64,000 nucleotides of DNA from an uncultured Treponema sp. (GTDB taxonomy: Bacteria > Spirochaetota > Spirochaetia > Treponematales > Treponemataceae). The stretch covers positions 186,001-250,000 of the forward strand of contig CAKUZR010000001.1 in NCBI GenBank assembly GCA_934718065.1, written 5' to 3'. A model generated the notes under the pieces. That model saw only the letters and a list, made by a program, of their open reading frames with translations. It was not told the origin of the DNA and ran no database searches. Both the position numbers and the translations under genes were made by a program. Shown here piece after piece: positions 50,966 through 59,567 of the stretch. Within the stretch, counting starts at the first letter, position 1, and each line of letters opens with the position of its first letter.

Positions 50966-53572
50966 ATGAAAAGAATGAGGTTTGCGCTGGGCGGTGCGCT
51001 TGCGGCTCTGGCGCTTTTTGCGGCTGGCACTTTTGCGGGGTGCAGCTCGGACGGGGGAAGCGGCGATAAAATTCCGGTGAAAGTATATCTTCTGAACAAG
51101 CCGGAAACTGCGGACGCGGACTGGGGCTTGTGGTGGTGGTATGACTACGAGACGGGAACTGATGTGGAAGTTTCTCAAAACAAAGGCAAATGGCCTGTTG
51201 GGGCGGACTCGCTTTCTGAGTCTGACGATATTGGTTCTTATGTTGAAATTGAATATGATTCCCAGCATCCAAGGCTAGGGCTTTTGTTTGTAAACAAGAA
51301 TGATGGCTCTCAAAAGTCATCAGACATCAGCGTGCCTTTGAGCGAATTTAAAGACACAAAGACTCTTTTCTGTCTGTATGACGACATGACAAAATATTAC
51401 ACGGATATTACAAAAGCATACGGCATTGTAAGCGCAACCATTACAGATGCAAAGGCAACGGAAATTTCTGTAAAGCTTTACAAGACTAACTCTGTAAGCC
51501 CGGCGGATTTTACAGTAAAAGACTGCAATGGCGCCGAGCTTTCTGTGAAATCGGCGGAAATGTCCGGGGATTCTGGTGCGGTTGTAACAGTCAGCGACGG
51601 CGGAGTTCTTAAAACTCCTTATACGGTTGAAATGAGCGGCAAAAAAGTCTCTGCGGTTTTCAATAATGATTTGATTGACGATATTTTTGGATATGGCGGC
51701 GATGACCTGGGAATTACGCTTGATGGAAGCAAAGCGACGTTTAAAACATGGGCGCCGCTTGCAACTGATGTGAAGCTTCTTTTGTTTGCGGACGCTTCTT
51801 CTTTGTCAAAAGAGCCTGCGGATTCAGAAGCAATGACATTTGACGGAACAACAGGTGTCTGGAGCGTTTCAGATGTTGATGTTTCCGCATACAAATACTA
51901 TCAGTATGAGATAACTGCGAACGGAAAACCGAACAAAGTCTGCGACATCTGGGCAAAAGCCGCGAGCGGCGATTCTGTTGCAAGCCAGATTGTTGATATA
52001 AACGATTCTTCTGTGGCTTCCGGCTGGGAAACTTCTTATGTGAATCCGTGGACAGACGAGACTTCCAAGTCTTACACAAAGGCTGTGATTTACGAGATGC
52101 ATATCCGCGACTGGAGCAGCGCTTTTGTGCCATCTAGCACTGGAAAGTTTGAGGACATCACAAACGCATTGAAGGATTCCGGAAAATTCGCCGAGCATCT
52201 TAAAGACCTTGGCGTTACCCACGTTCAGATTCTTCCGATGTTTGACTACGCGCAGACAAATACGGACACAAAGTACAACTGGGGCTACAATCCGTACCAC
52301 TACAATGTTCCGGAAGGAAGATACACGAACTATTCCGCCTCAAAAGACGGAACGGACGCTGTTGTGCAGATGCGCGCGATGATAAAGGCGTTCCATGACG
52401 CGGGAATTGCAGTGAACATGGACGTTGTCTACAACCACACAAACGGAACTGGCTCCGGTTCTTTGTACGACAAGACCGTTCCGAACTATTTCTACAGGCA
52501 GAATGCTTCTGGAGCGAATTCCAACGGGTCAGGCTGTGGAAACGAGCTTGCGACCCAGCGAAAAATGGTCAGGAAATACGTGATTGATTCTCTTAAGCAC
52601 TGGATGAACGACTACCACATCAACGGATTCCGATTCGACCTTATGGGCTTGCACGAAACTGAAACGATGAAAGAAATCTACGAGGAGCTTTCAAAAATTG
52701 ACCCGAATGTTATGGTTTACGGCGAGCCTTGGACAGGAGGAGATTCCGCTGTAGAGTCAGGCGTTACAAAGGCTTTGATTGATTCTTGTACTGACGGAAC
52801 TTCTGTGAACGGCGTTGCCTGCTTCAACGATGACTTCAGAAATGCAATTAAGGGCGGAGAATATGGAGGCTTCCAGAAAGGTCATGTTCAGGGAACTTTC
52901 GCTGATGACGCAATAAATGTAGGACTTATGGGCTCTTTGAAAACTGCAAAATCAGGAGTCAAGTCAGGATTCACAAATGTTCTTGGCCGCTCGCTGAATT
53001 ATGTTGAGTGCCACGACAACTACACTCTGTTCGACAAGCTTGCGATAAGCTATCTTAACAAAACTTCGTTCACAGGAGATTTGTTCTCCGAGATTGGAGA
53101 AAAAGGTCTTGAAAAAGTTAAAGCTCAGGACAAGCTCGCCGCGGCTTATGTTTTCCTTGCGCAGGGAACACCGTTCATCAACGGCGGCCAGGAATTCCTT
53201 AGAACAAAAAAAGGCGATGAGAACAGTTATCAGTCTGGTGACAGCATAAATGCGATTGACCTGAAGTTCAAGGATACCTATTCCGACGTTTACAACACAT
53301 ATAAAGGCCTGATTGCGCTCAGAAAGGCGAATCCAGAGGCGTTCGGTTCAAACGAGAATGCAACGGCTGAAAAAGTTTCTGCCGGCGTAACAAAATACAC
53401 AACCGGCGATTTCTGCGTGTACTTCAACGCGACTGACAAGGCTGTGGCGATTGACGCTGCAAGCGACTATGCAAACTCTGTTGATGTTTCAAGCGGAGAA
53501 GTGAAAACCGCTGCCGCGGAAACCACAGTTTCTTCAGTTCCGGCAAAATCGTTTGTGATTCTGAAGAAATAA
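50966..53572 (+). CDS. pulA: Lipoprotein type I pullulanase (GH13) with N-terminal starch-binding domain
   Basis: 868 residues; lipobox TFAGC (Cys26). Residues ~36-147 look like CBM41 (VKVYLLNKPETADADWGLWW). ~155-230 is an Ig-like module, ~243-330 CBM48 (DDLGITLDGSKATFKTWAPL). The GH13 barrel follows with type I signature YNWGYNP (437-443), region I DVVYNHT (486-492), region II GFRFDLM (nucleophile Asp558), region III GEPW (acid/base Glu587) and YVECHDNYTLFDKL. Pullulanases cleave alpha-1,6 branches of pullulan, amylopectin and glycogen; lipidation places it on the cell surface or in the periplasm. GGAGG precedes the ATG. Paralogue at 59568. Confidence 0.93.
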   Translation: MKRMRFALGGALAALALFAAGTFAGCSSDGGSGDKIPVKVYLLNKPETADADWGLWWWYDYETGTDVEVSQNKGKWPVGADSLSESDDIGSYVEIEYDSQHPRLGLLFVNKNDGSQKSSDISVPLSEFKDTKTLFCLYDDMTKYYTDITKAYGIVSATITDAKATEISVKLYKTNSVSPADFTVKDCNGAELSVKSAEMSGDSGAVVTVSDGGVLKTPYTVEMSGKKVSAVFNNDLIDDIFGYGGDDLGITLDGSKATFKTWAPLATDVKLLLFADASSLSKEPADSEAMTFDGTTGVWSVSDVDVSAYKYYQYEITANGKPNKVCDIWAKAASGDSVASQIVDINDSSVASGWETSYVNPWTDETSKSYTKAVIYEMHIRDWSSAFVPSSTGKFEDITNALKDSGKFAEHLKDLGVTHVQILPMFDYAQTNTDTKYNWGYNPYHYNVPEGRYTNYSASKDGTDAVVQMRAMIKAFHDAGIAVNMDVVYNHTNGTGSGSLYDKTVPNYFYRQNASGANSNGSGCGNELATQRKMVRKYVIDSLKHWMNDYHINGFRFDLMGLHETETMKEIYEELSKIDPNVMVYGEPWTGGDSAVESGVTKALIDSCTDGTSVNGVACFNDDFRNAIKGGEYGGFQKGHVQGTFADDAINVGLMGSLKTAKSGVKSGFTNVLGRSLNYVECHDNYTLFDKLAISYLNKTSFTGDLFSEIGEKGLEKVKAQDKLAAAYVFLAQGTPFINGGQEFLRTKKGDENSYQSGDSINAIDLKFKDTYSDVYNTYKGLIALRKANPEAFGSNENATAEKVSAGVTKYTTGDFCVYFNATDKAVAIDAASDYANSVDVSSGEVKTAAAETTVSSVPAKSFVILKK

Positions 53573-53604
53573 ATTTCAGTTAGCGATGTGAAGCCCCTTT
53601 AGTT

Positions 53605-53699
53605 CAAAGCCTGGCAAACTTGTTTGGCGGGCTTTGAATGAGCGGGAGCGAAGGGCGGAACGTAGCGACGGCGGCTTGAAACGAAAGTTTTAAGCCGCC
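53605..53699. repeat. Two hairpins in the convergent gap after pullulanase 1
   Basis: CAAAGCC-GGCAAA / TTTG-GC-GGGCTTTG (53605-53636) and GGCGGCTT / AAGCCGCC (53670-53699) surround a G+C-rich stretch (GCGGGAGCGAAGGGCGGAAC). They may act as a bidirectional terminator for the converging pullulanase and AbiEii genes. T-runs are lacking. Membership in the G+C-rich repeat family is not clear. Confidence 0.5.
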
Positions 53700-53713
53700 G
53701 GAACTGCATTTTT

Positions 53714-54667
53714 TTATTTGCTGTGGTCCTGCATTTTCCAGGCGACCATCGGGTGATTTTTTATGTTCTCAAGGATTTGCAGGTCGGAAAAGAGCAGCTC
53801 GGGGTTGTACTGTTTTTGCGCGAACAGCTGAAGGAATGTTTTTTCGGCGGGCGACGGAAGCAGATTTTCGGTGTAGAACTGCTTGACGGTATTTTTCATT
53901 TCTTCAATTTTTACGAATGTGCCGTTGTGGATGACCGGCAGAAGCTCGGCGAAGATTTTCCGTGTGTTTATGGCGTCGATTTTTTCAAATGAATATTCCT
54001 CCGGGATTTTTTCCTGGGAAAGCGCGGTATAAAGGATGAAGGATTTTTTTAGAAGTTCGGTTTCGTCCGGGGAAAATGTTCCGGCTTGAATCATATTGCT
54101 GATGTCGTACAAATCGCGGACGGCTCCGCGGCCAAGAAGCGCGTTGAGTTTTGAGGCGAAAATTTCTGTTTTGTTCAGAATCAGGATTTCGTTTTTGCTT
54201 TGAATGTTCTGAAGGCTGATTTTTTTTAGTTCCGGCGCAAAAATGTGGGCGCGCAGGGAATAGTTTATTTCGATTTTTATGTTGTCTTTCATTCCGGCGG
54301 AATTTGTGTACGCGGCGACGAGCGAATTCAGGCTGTGGTAATTTTTTGAGTTCGGGCTTATGGTGTACTGCTCGCTTTGAAGGTATTTTTGAAGGGTTTC
54401 GGTAATTTCAGCGCGGTTTGAAAGCATTTCCTGGCGCGAATTATTAACGGCGTAGTCCAAGTCAATGTCCACGGAAAGGCGCGGCAGATTGAAAATTGAA
54501 AGATTTATTGCGGTGCCGCCTTTTAGGGCAAGCCTGTTTTTTGTGGTCGGGTTTGAATTTATGAAATCCAGAATTTTTACAAGGCGAAGAACTTTTTCCA
54601 GGGTGTCGCGCACGAAGTTCAGGCTGTGGGCAATTTCATTCAAATCTTCTTTTGTGTATTCAAACAT
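53714..54667 (-). CDS. abiEii: AbiEii-type nucleotidyltransferase toxin
   Basis: 317 residues. Nucleotidyltransferase core LALKGGTAINLSIFNLPRLS followed by VDIDLDY (Asp67, Asp69 as metal ligands), then KTEIFASKLNALLGRGAVRD and DLYDISNMI as in AbiEii/MenT relatives. These enzymes arrest growth by modifying tRNA or other nucleic acids on phage infection or plasmid loss. It lies 106 bp downstream of its cognate AbiEi; the two usually overlap, so the gap is a little unusual. Confidence 0.9.
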   Translation of the reverse strand: MFEYTKEDLNEIAHSLNFVRDTLEKVLRLVKILDFINSNPTTKNRLALKGGTAINLSIFNLPRLSVDIDLDYAVNNSRQEMLSNRAEITETLQKYLQSEQYTISPNSKNYHSLNSLVAAYTNSAGMKDNIKIEINYSLRAHIFAPELKKISLQNIQSKNEILILNKTEIFASKLNALLGRGAVRDLYDISNMIQAGTFSPDETELLKKSFILYTALSQEKIPEEYSFEKIDAINTRKIFAELLPVIHNGTFVKIEEMKNTVKQFYTENLLPSPAEKTFLQLFAQKQYNPELLFSDLQILENIKNHPMVAWKMQDHSK

Positions 54668-54773
54668 TTTTTTTCCGTTTCGATTTTTTTGATGCTGGAT
54701 TCGGCCAGTTTTTTGCTGCTCCGGCTTTTTCAGCTGGTCTTTGAAAGCTGCTGAAGCTGCCGGGCTGGCGCTT

Positions 54774-55526
54774 TTAGTTCTGTATCGGCAGGTTTTGCGG
54801 AATACATAAATTCCATTTTCTGCTGAATTTCAGTTCGGTTTTTAATATTCCGTTCTGCAGGTAGCGCGTGCTGCTTCCGATGTTTTTGAGGCAGAAACTG
54901 AAGAAATCGTCGGAAAGCTGGAGATTTTCCATTTGCTCCAGAAGAAAGCCGGTTTTTTGGAACAGGAACTGATTTTTGTAGAGCAAAAGATAATTTTTCA
55001 GTTTTTCTTCCTGGATGAAGGCGACTCCTTGCAGGCATTGCAGAAGCTCTTCAAGGCCGCCGATTTTTTCAAAGTCTTTTATGCTGTCCAGAACGGTTCT
55101 CTCAATGTCGGTTACTTTTACGTGCCGGATTTCTTCTATGCCGAATGTTTTTTGAGTTTTTACGCATTGGAAGAAATTCTGGTCAAACACGAACGGGCGG
55201 AAAGATTTTTGCGAGGAAACGAAAATTGTGTTGAAGACCTGGTTTGAAAGACCGTAAAATTCAAACGCTGAATGATGGGAAATGTATGAGCCGCTGTTGA
55301 TTTTTGAAGCGATTTCAAATTTTTCCGCCGCCGGCAGATTGTTCGCAAGTGAATTTGCCACGTACAAATCCTTGCGGACGCAGGAAATCATTCTGTGTTT
55401 TTTTAGTGTGAACAGAAGATTTTCCGCCTGCTTTCTGGAAATTTGAAGTTCCGCGCAAAGCTCGCCGCCGGAAAAACAACGTTTTTTTAGAAGTTTTCCA
55501 TAAAGTTCCAAGTTTGAGAAAAGCAT
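54774..55526 (-). CDS. abiEi: AbiEi-type antitoxin/transcriptional repressor
   Basis: 250 residues. N-terminal winged helix (LLKKRCFSGGELCAELQISR, KQAENLLFTLKKHRMISCVR) then the AbiEi antitoxin domain (INSGSYISHHSAFEFYGLSN, TDIERTVLDSIKDFEKIGGL), ending KFSRKWNLCIPQNLPIQN. AbiEi represses its own promoter and neutralises AbiEii (type IV). The 106-bp spacer to AbiEii contains no gene; an alternative frame continues across the stop, so a recent frameshift at the very end is possible. Confidence 0.88.
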   Translation of the reverse strand: MLFSNLELYGKLLKKRCFSGGELCAELQISRKQAENLLFTLKKHRMISCVRKDLYVANSLANNLPAAEKFEIASKINSGSYISHHSAFEFYGLSNQVFNTIFVSSQKSFRPFVFDQNFFQCVKTQKTFGIEEIRHVKVTDIERTVLDSIKDFEKIGGLEELLQCLQGVAFIQEEKLKNYLLLYKNQFLFQKTGFLLEQMENLQLSDDFFSFCLKNIGSSTRYLQNGILKTELKFSRKWNLCIPQNLPIQN

Positions 55527-55584
55527 AGAATTTGCCTGCCTGTTTCTTTATATTTTACGCAATTCACTGCAAAAATCAAGATAT

Positions 55585-55680
55585 TTGTGATTAAAATAAA
55601 GCACATCCTATAAGGGCGATTCTGTCTAGCAAAAAGCAGGGTTTTTCAGTCTTACGTTCAATACAATATTGGAGGATAAG
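55585..55680 (+). promoter_or_regulatory. Duplicated promoter/leader of barrel gene 2
   Basis: -35 TTGTGA (55585-55590), 18 bp, -10 TATAAG (55609-55614). Positions 55603-55680 are identical to 44506-44583; identity ends 26 nt inside the gene. Confidence 0.75.
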
Positions 55681-58029
55681 ATGAAAAAATTATTCGCTTT
55701 CATCTCGGTTCTTGCGGTAGCGGCGGCAGGTCTTTTTGCTGAAGTTACAGCAAAGAAGCTTGCGGACGGAAAAGTAGAAGCAACTTTCTTCTATGGCAAT
55801 CCGCGCGCAACTGAAGTTCTTCTTGCGGGAGACTTCACTAACTGGCAGGCTGGCGCTCTGCCTATGGAAAAAACGGACAAAGGTTTTACTGTTTCTGTAA
55901 CTCTGCCAGCAGATACAGAAGCTGTGACCTACAAATTCATCAGTGATGGAAACTGGACAACAGATTTGCGTGCCCCGCTTTTCATTGATGACGGTTTCGG
56001 CGGAAAAAATTCCAAAGCTGAAATTGCTGACTTAATTGGCGGCGATGATGGAGACAACACTGGAAAATCAAAGATTGTTTATTCAACCTGGACAATGGTT
56101 GGAACACAGGGACAATTTGCCACAGGAAAAGGTGATGACGCTTATTTTGACAATATGACGCTCGCGGCAAAGTCTTACAACAAGTTTGGCGGAATGTTCT
56201 TGCCAAATGCTCCGTTCTATATTGAACTTGCTCTGGCAGAAAATGAACTTGAAGGAACAAAATGGAGACAAAACGAAGTTCTTTCACGAAATCCTGGTTT
56301 GAATGGTGGAGTAAAACCATGGGGGGATCAACCACTTGGTAATGTAAATAACGATGGTCAACCTGAGGTAGGAGGAATAAGAGCGAGCAAAGCACATTAT
56401 TTATACAAACAGAATAATAGTGGTCATGATGGTGTGGACTTTGCAGACGGAATAAAAGATGCTTTTAATGGAATTTTGACAAATCCAGTTGCATATTTTG
56501 CAAACACAAACACTAACTGGGCTTCAAACCCATTCCTTGGACATCTTAAATTTGGCTGGAACACTCCTTATGTAAACTTTTTAACTGGTTTCAACTATGC
56601 AAAACCTGACACCCAGAAAACAATTCTTTGGACAACAGTTGACGGTGGTTGGGATGCAGGTTATGACCATATCGGCGGATTCAGCGTATTCAGCCTTGGA
56701 GAAAAACTGACACACATCGGAGATACAACTGTAAACTTCACATTTGCTCCAAATAAATCTGCTGACAGACATGGTTCTAAATATGGTTTGTGGACATTTG
56801 CCAATGTTTCTTACAACAATTTTGTTGCGGAAGTTCAGTATAATGGATTCTATCTTGGAGACGGTCTTTTCTATAAGCCGTTCGAGCAGGATATTATATT
56901 CGGTGCAAAGAACAAGTTTGGCGAAAATTTCTCTATTGCGGCTCAGATGGCATTCACATTGTATGACAATTATGATGAGGCAAAAGCTCAAGCAGATCAG
57001 CTGGATAATAAATGGCTGGAATACAGAGGATACGCTTGTTCTGTTCCAGGCTTTGCTGACAAAGGCAACTTTGACTTTATTAAGCATACTGCTGGTGAAA
57101 TTAGAGCTGCTTACACATCTGATATATTAAACATCAGCGCAGATTACCGCTACCGCGGTGCAGAACAAAACCTTCTTTTCGTAACAGATCATCATTCAAC
57201 AGGCGGAAAAACTACACAAACAGATCAGCTTGGCAAAGTAAATACACAACGCATAACTCTTGATGCAACTGTAAAACCAACTGAAACACTTTCAATTAAT
57301 GTCATTCCATATTTTGAAACTGTTCTTTCTAAAGATGACTGGAAATTCTATCATGATGGACTTGCTAAAACATTAGACTGGGGAACTAACAGAAACCGTA
57401 ATGCATTTGAAAGTGAAGATGGAAAACGTTTTGCTATTTCAGAAAAAGTTGACTTTGATATGAGCAACATTATCGGAAAAACCTCTTCGGTTTCTTTGGT
57501 TTCAAATCAGGAATTTGTTACAGAAGATGAAGATAAGTTTGTTGGATATGATTCAAAAGCACGTCTGAACAATCTTGGCGTAAAATTCTCTCTTGGAGAT
57601 CTTGGTGACACATTGCAGGGAATTGACATCTATTATGGCTTGAACAACAACAATGATGTATTGATGTTCAATACTTTAATTGGAAGCTTGAATTTCAAAG
57701 GAAATACAAGAGTTGATGCGTTCGTTGGTATTCGTTCATTTACACCAGAAGCTCCAGGCTCTTATGATTTGAACCATCCGTTCGGATTCGGTGTAGGTGT
57801 TTCAAAACAGCTAAGACATGCTAAAAAGCCAATCGTTTATGCTCAGTTTGTATATGACATGGATCCATATAATGAATTTGGTGACGGACAGGACAATCTT
57901 AACCTTTCAGACTATGGAGCTGGCGACCATTATGTATGGGCTGGAAATGGAGATACAGCAAAATGCGATGCTGTAAACTATTATTATGGAGCAGCATCTG
58001 TACGCATGGGTATTCGTTGGTCTTTCTAA
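55681..58029 (+). CDS. Outer-membrane beta-barrel with N-terminal CBM48-like starch/glycogen-binding domain (2)
   Basis: 782 residues, paralogue of the protein at 44584 over its whole length. Signal peptide, CBM48-like domain (FFYGNPRATEVLLAGDFTNW, VTYKFISDGNWTTDLRAPLF, DGFGGKNSKAEIADLIGGDD), then the barrel with shared strands GHLKFGWNTPYVNFLTGFNY, YGLWTFANVSYNNFVAEVQY, DLNHPFGFGVGVSKQ and the C-terminal SVRMGIRWSF. The loop at ~195-250 is longer and different (NPGLNGGVKPWGDQPLGNVN), as expected of an exposed, divergent surface loop. Ends at a strong terminator and has no lipoprotein partner downstream. Confidence 0.82.
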   Translation: MKKLFAFISVLAVAAAGLFAEVTAKKLADGKVEATFFYGNPRATEVLLAGDFTNWQAGALPMEKTDKGFTVSVTLPADTEAVTYKFISDGNWTTDLRAPLFIDDGFGGKNSKAEIADLIGGDDGDNTGKSKIVYSTWTMVGTQGQFATGKGDDAYFDNMTLAAKSYNKFGGMFLPNAPFYIELALAENELEGTKWRQNEVLSRNPGLNGGVKPWGDQPLGNVNNDGQPEVGGIRASKAHYLYKQNNSGHDGVDFADGIKDAFNGILTNPVAYFANTNTNWASNPFLGHLKFGWNTPYVNFLTGFNYAKPDTQKTILWTTVDGGWDAGYDHIGGFSVFSLGEKLTHIGDTTVNFTFAPNKSADRHGSKYGLWTFANVSYNNFVAEVQYNGFYLGDGLFYKPFEQDIIFGAKNKFGENFSIAAQMAFTLYDNYDEAKAQADQLDNKWLEYRGYACSVPGFADKGNFDFIKHTAGEIRAAYTSDILNISADYRYRGAEQNLLFVTDHHSTGGKTTQTDQLGKVNTQRITLDATVKPTETLSINVIPYFETVLSKDDWKFYHDGLAKTLDWGTNRNRNAFESEDGKRFAISEKVDFDMSNIIGKTSSVSLVSNQEFVTEDEDKFVGYDSKARLNNLGVKFSLGDLGDTLQGIDIYYGLNNNNDVLMFNTLIGSLNFKGNTRVDAFVGIRSFTPEAPGSYDLNHPFGFGVGVSKQLRHAKKPIVYAQFVYDMDPYNEFGDGQDNLNLSDYGAGDHYVWAGNGDTAKCDAVNYYYGAASVRMGIRWSF

Positions 58030-58059
58030 TAGAATCTGTTAGAATCTAATCTTTTTATT

Positions 58060-58105
58060 ATACCGTGAAAGATATTTCTTATAACATCTTTCACGGTATT
58101 TTTTT
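58060..58105 (+). terminator. Rho-independent terminator
   Basis: ATACCGTGAAAGAT (58060-58073), 12-nt loop, ATCTTTCACGGTAT (58086-58099) then seven T. A perfect 14-bp stem ending the barrel 2 transcript. Confidence 0.92.
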
Positions 58106-58147
58106 AGAATTTATTAAAAAAACTATACTTCTGCAGGAATGAAAATT

Positions 58148-58366
58148 TTACCGCAAGTTTTCAAGTCTTTTCAGCTTTCTGAAAATATCAATATAAATAG
58201 GATGTCTTATAAAAAACTCCATAACTAACAGCAAGATAACATTTGCCAAATGTGTTGCAGCAGGATTTTCATACCGCTTATGAAGCATGAAATTTGTGAG
58301 TGCATAGAGAAGAATTGAACGCTCTGTACATAGGCAGTTCACAGGAAAAGCCCCGCCACCACACAT
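58148..58366 (-). CDS. Possible small protein or gene remnant
   Basis: 72-residue frame with a hydrophobic middle (HLANVILLLVMEFFIRHPIY) and a basic C-terminus (DIFRKLKRLENLR). No clear ribosome binding site and no family recognised. It sits between the barrel 2 terminator and the Rpn-type nuclease gene and may be the degraded end of a mobile or integral-membrane gene. Confidence 0.3.
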   Translation of the reverse strand: MCGGGAFPVNCLCTERSILLYALTNFMLHKRYENPAATHLANVILLLVMEFFIRHPIYIDIFRKLKRLENLR

Positions 58367-58407
58367 GTGCCGTTAGCTTATGCTTGAAACACGCATTGCT
58401 TTTGAAA

Positions 58408-59211
58408 CTACATCTGCTTTTTCAGCCCGTCCAGCTCCTCCGGTGAAAGCCCTGTGCATTCGGATATTATCCCTGCAGAAACATTGCATTTCAGCAGTTT
58501 TCTTGCGGTTTCAACGGCGTTTTCTTTTTTCCCTTCTTCCAGTCCTTCCTCTCGGGCTTCCTCTTTCCATTCGCGCACCTGGTCATTCCACAGCATATAC
58601 TCTGCCCTCCATTTCTGGTGGCTCTTGCACACCTCGACTTCGGTCTGGATTCGGCGGGTGATGGCGTCCGACGCGGAGCGGTTTTTCAGGAACTCCAGGA
58701 ACGAGCGCACCGCCGGGCTTCCCGCCTTCGCGAAGTCGCTTGCATTATAAATCACTTTGTGGATTCTGTCATTCAGAATCCTGTCGCCGTCCTCTTCCCT
58801 TGTGACGAAGTTGTATACAGGCTTTCCGTCGCCGAACGGGTCCGCAAGGCAGATGAAGATTACGTACGACTCTTTCATCCTGCGGTAGCTTTCGCCACGG
58901 CTAAGATGCTCAACGTCGATTACGCTCTGGTAGTAGCGCATCCTAAGGCCTTCGTCTGATTTGACAACGGTCTGCATTTCAATGTCGAGCACTTTATCCG
59001 AATCTTCAAGATATGCGTCCAGACGGACACCGCGCCCATCGTAAAGCTCGCCCAGCGAATACTGCGATGTCAGAAACTCAATTCTGCCGACTTTTATTCC
59101 CAGCAGGCTCTCCACAACGCCCTTCGCGATTTCAGGATTGCGCATTATCTTGCTGAAAAGAAAGTCGTCCGTGAAAAACAGATCCTCGTATTTTTTTGAT
59201 TTATAGCCCAT
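58408..59211 (-). CDS. PD-(D/E)XK nuclease of the Rpn/transposase-like family
   Basis: Start at 59211 behind GGAGG. 267 residues. Begins MGYKSKKYEDLFFTDDFLFS; nuclease core VRLDAYLEDSDKVLDIEMQT (D...ExQ) after GIKVGRIEFLTSQYSLGELY, then YYQSVIDVEHLSRGESYRRM. C-terminal charged helix REEGLEEGKKENAVETARKL and ISECTGLSPEELDGL are typical of this family. Rpn proteins promote recA-independent recombination or act as phage-defence nucleases. Copies are often multigenic. A repeat element with a 9-G tract lies immediately upstream. Confidence 0.9.
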   Translation of the reverse strand: MGYKSKKYEDLFFTDDFLFSKIMRNPEIAKGVVESLLGIKVGRIEFLTSQYSLGELYDGRGVRLDAYLEDSDKVLDIEMQTVVKSDEGLRMRYYQSVIDVEHLSRGESYRRMKESYVIFICLADPFGDGKPVYNFVTREEDGDRILNDRIHKVIYNASDFAKAGSPAVRSFLEFLKNRSASDAITRRIQTEVEVCKSHQKWRAEYMLWNDQVREWKEEAREEGLEEGKKENAVETARKLLKCNVSAGIISECTGLSPEELDGLKKQM

Positions 59212-59229
59212 TTTGCCTCCGGATATTTT

Positions 59230-59435
59230 GCGTGAATGTTGATTTTCCTGCGGATTGTGAAAAACCGCTTCCGGCATATTTCCAGTTTGCTCCAGATGGA
59301 TTTGGCTCACGCTCCGCTTGTAATGCTTCGGGGGGGGGCTCCGCACTTTAACTGGCTCAATCGCCAAAAATCTTAACAAACTGCAAATCTGCCTGCGCTT
59401 TTGTTTCTTTACAAAAAAAATCAATCATTCAGGCT
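59230..59435 (+). repeat. ~200-bp terminal-inverted-repeat element carrying a 9-G tract
   Basis: Blocks CGCTTCCGGCATATTTCCAG, GATGGATTTGGCTCACGC, TCAATCGCCAAAAATCTTAA and terminus CATTCAGGCT. In other copies the centre reads TTCGGGTGCTCCGCAC; here it is TTCGGGGGGGGGCTCCGCAC (G9 at 59330-59338). It lies 19-224 bp upstream of the minus-strand nuclease start. Confidence 0.88.
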
Positions 59436-59501
59436 ATATAGTTAATAGGTGAAAAAATTGCGAAAACGGAAATGAATCACAAAAAAATATTCTGAATCCT
59501 T

Positions 59502-59545
59502 AAAAAAAAGAGGAGCGCCCCGTTTTTTCAGGACGCTCCTCTTTT
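59502..59545 (-). terminator. Rho-independent terminator of the pullulanase 2 operon
   Basis: AAAAGAGGAGCG / CGCTCCTCTTTT stem with a run of T on the minus strand, 23 bp after the pullulanase 2 stop codon. Confidence 0.85.
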
Positions 59546-59567
59546 GATTTTCAGAAATCTTCTGTAT

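Noticed and set aside
54730..55038. 102-residue minus-strand frame overlapping AbiEi
   Set aside because: Shifted frame of the AbiEi gene; the AbiEi frame carries the domain motifs.
4981..59435. Dispersed repeats as a CRISPR array
   Set aside because: Copies are ~200 bp, kilobases apart and in both orientations; there are no regular spacers and no cas genes.
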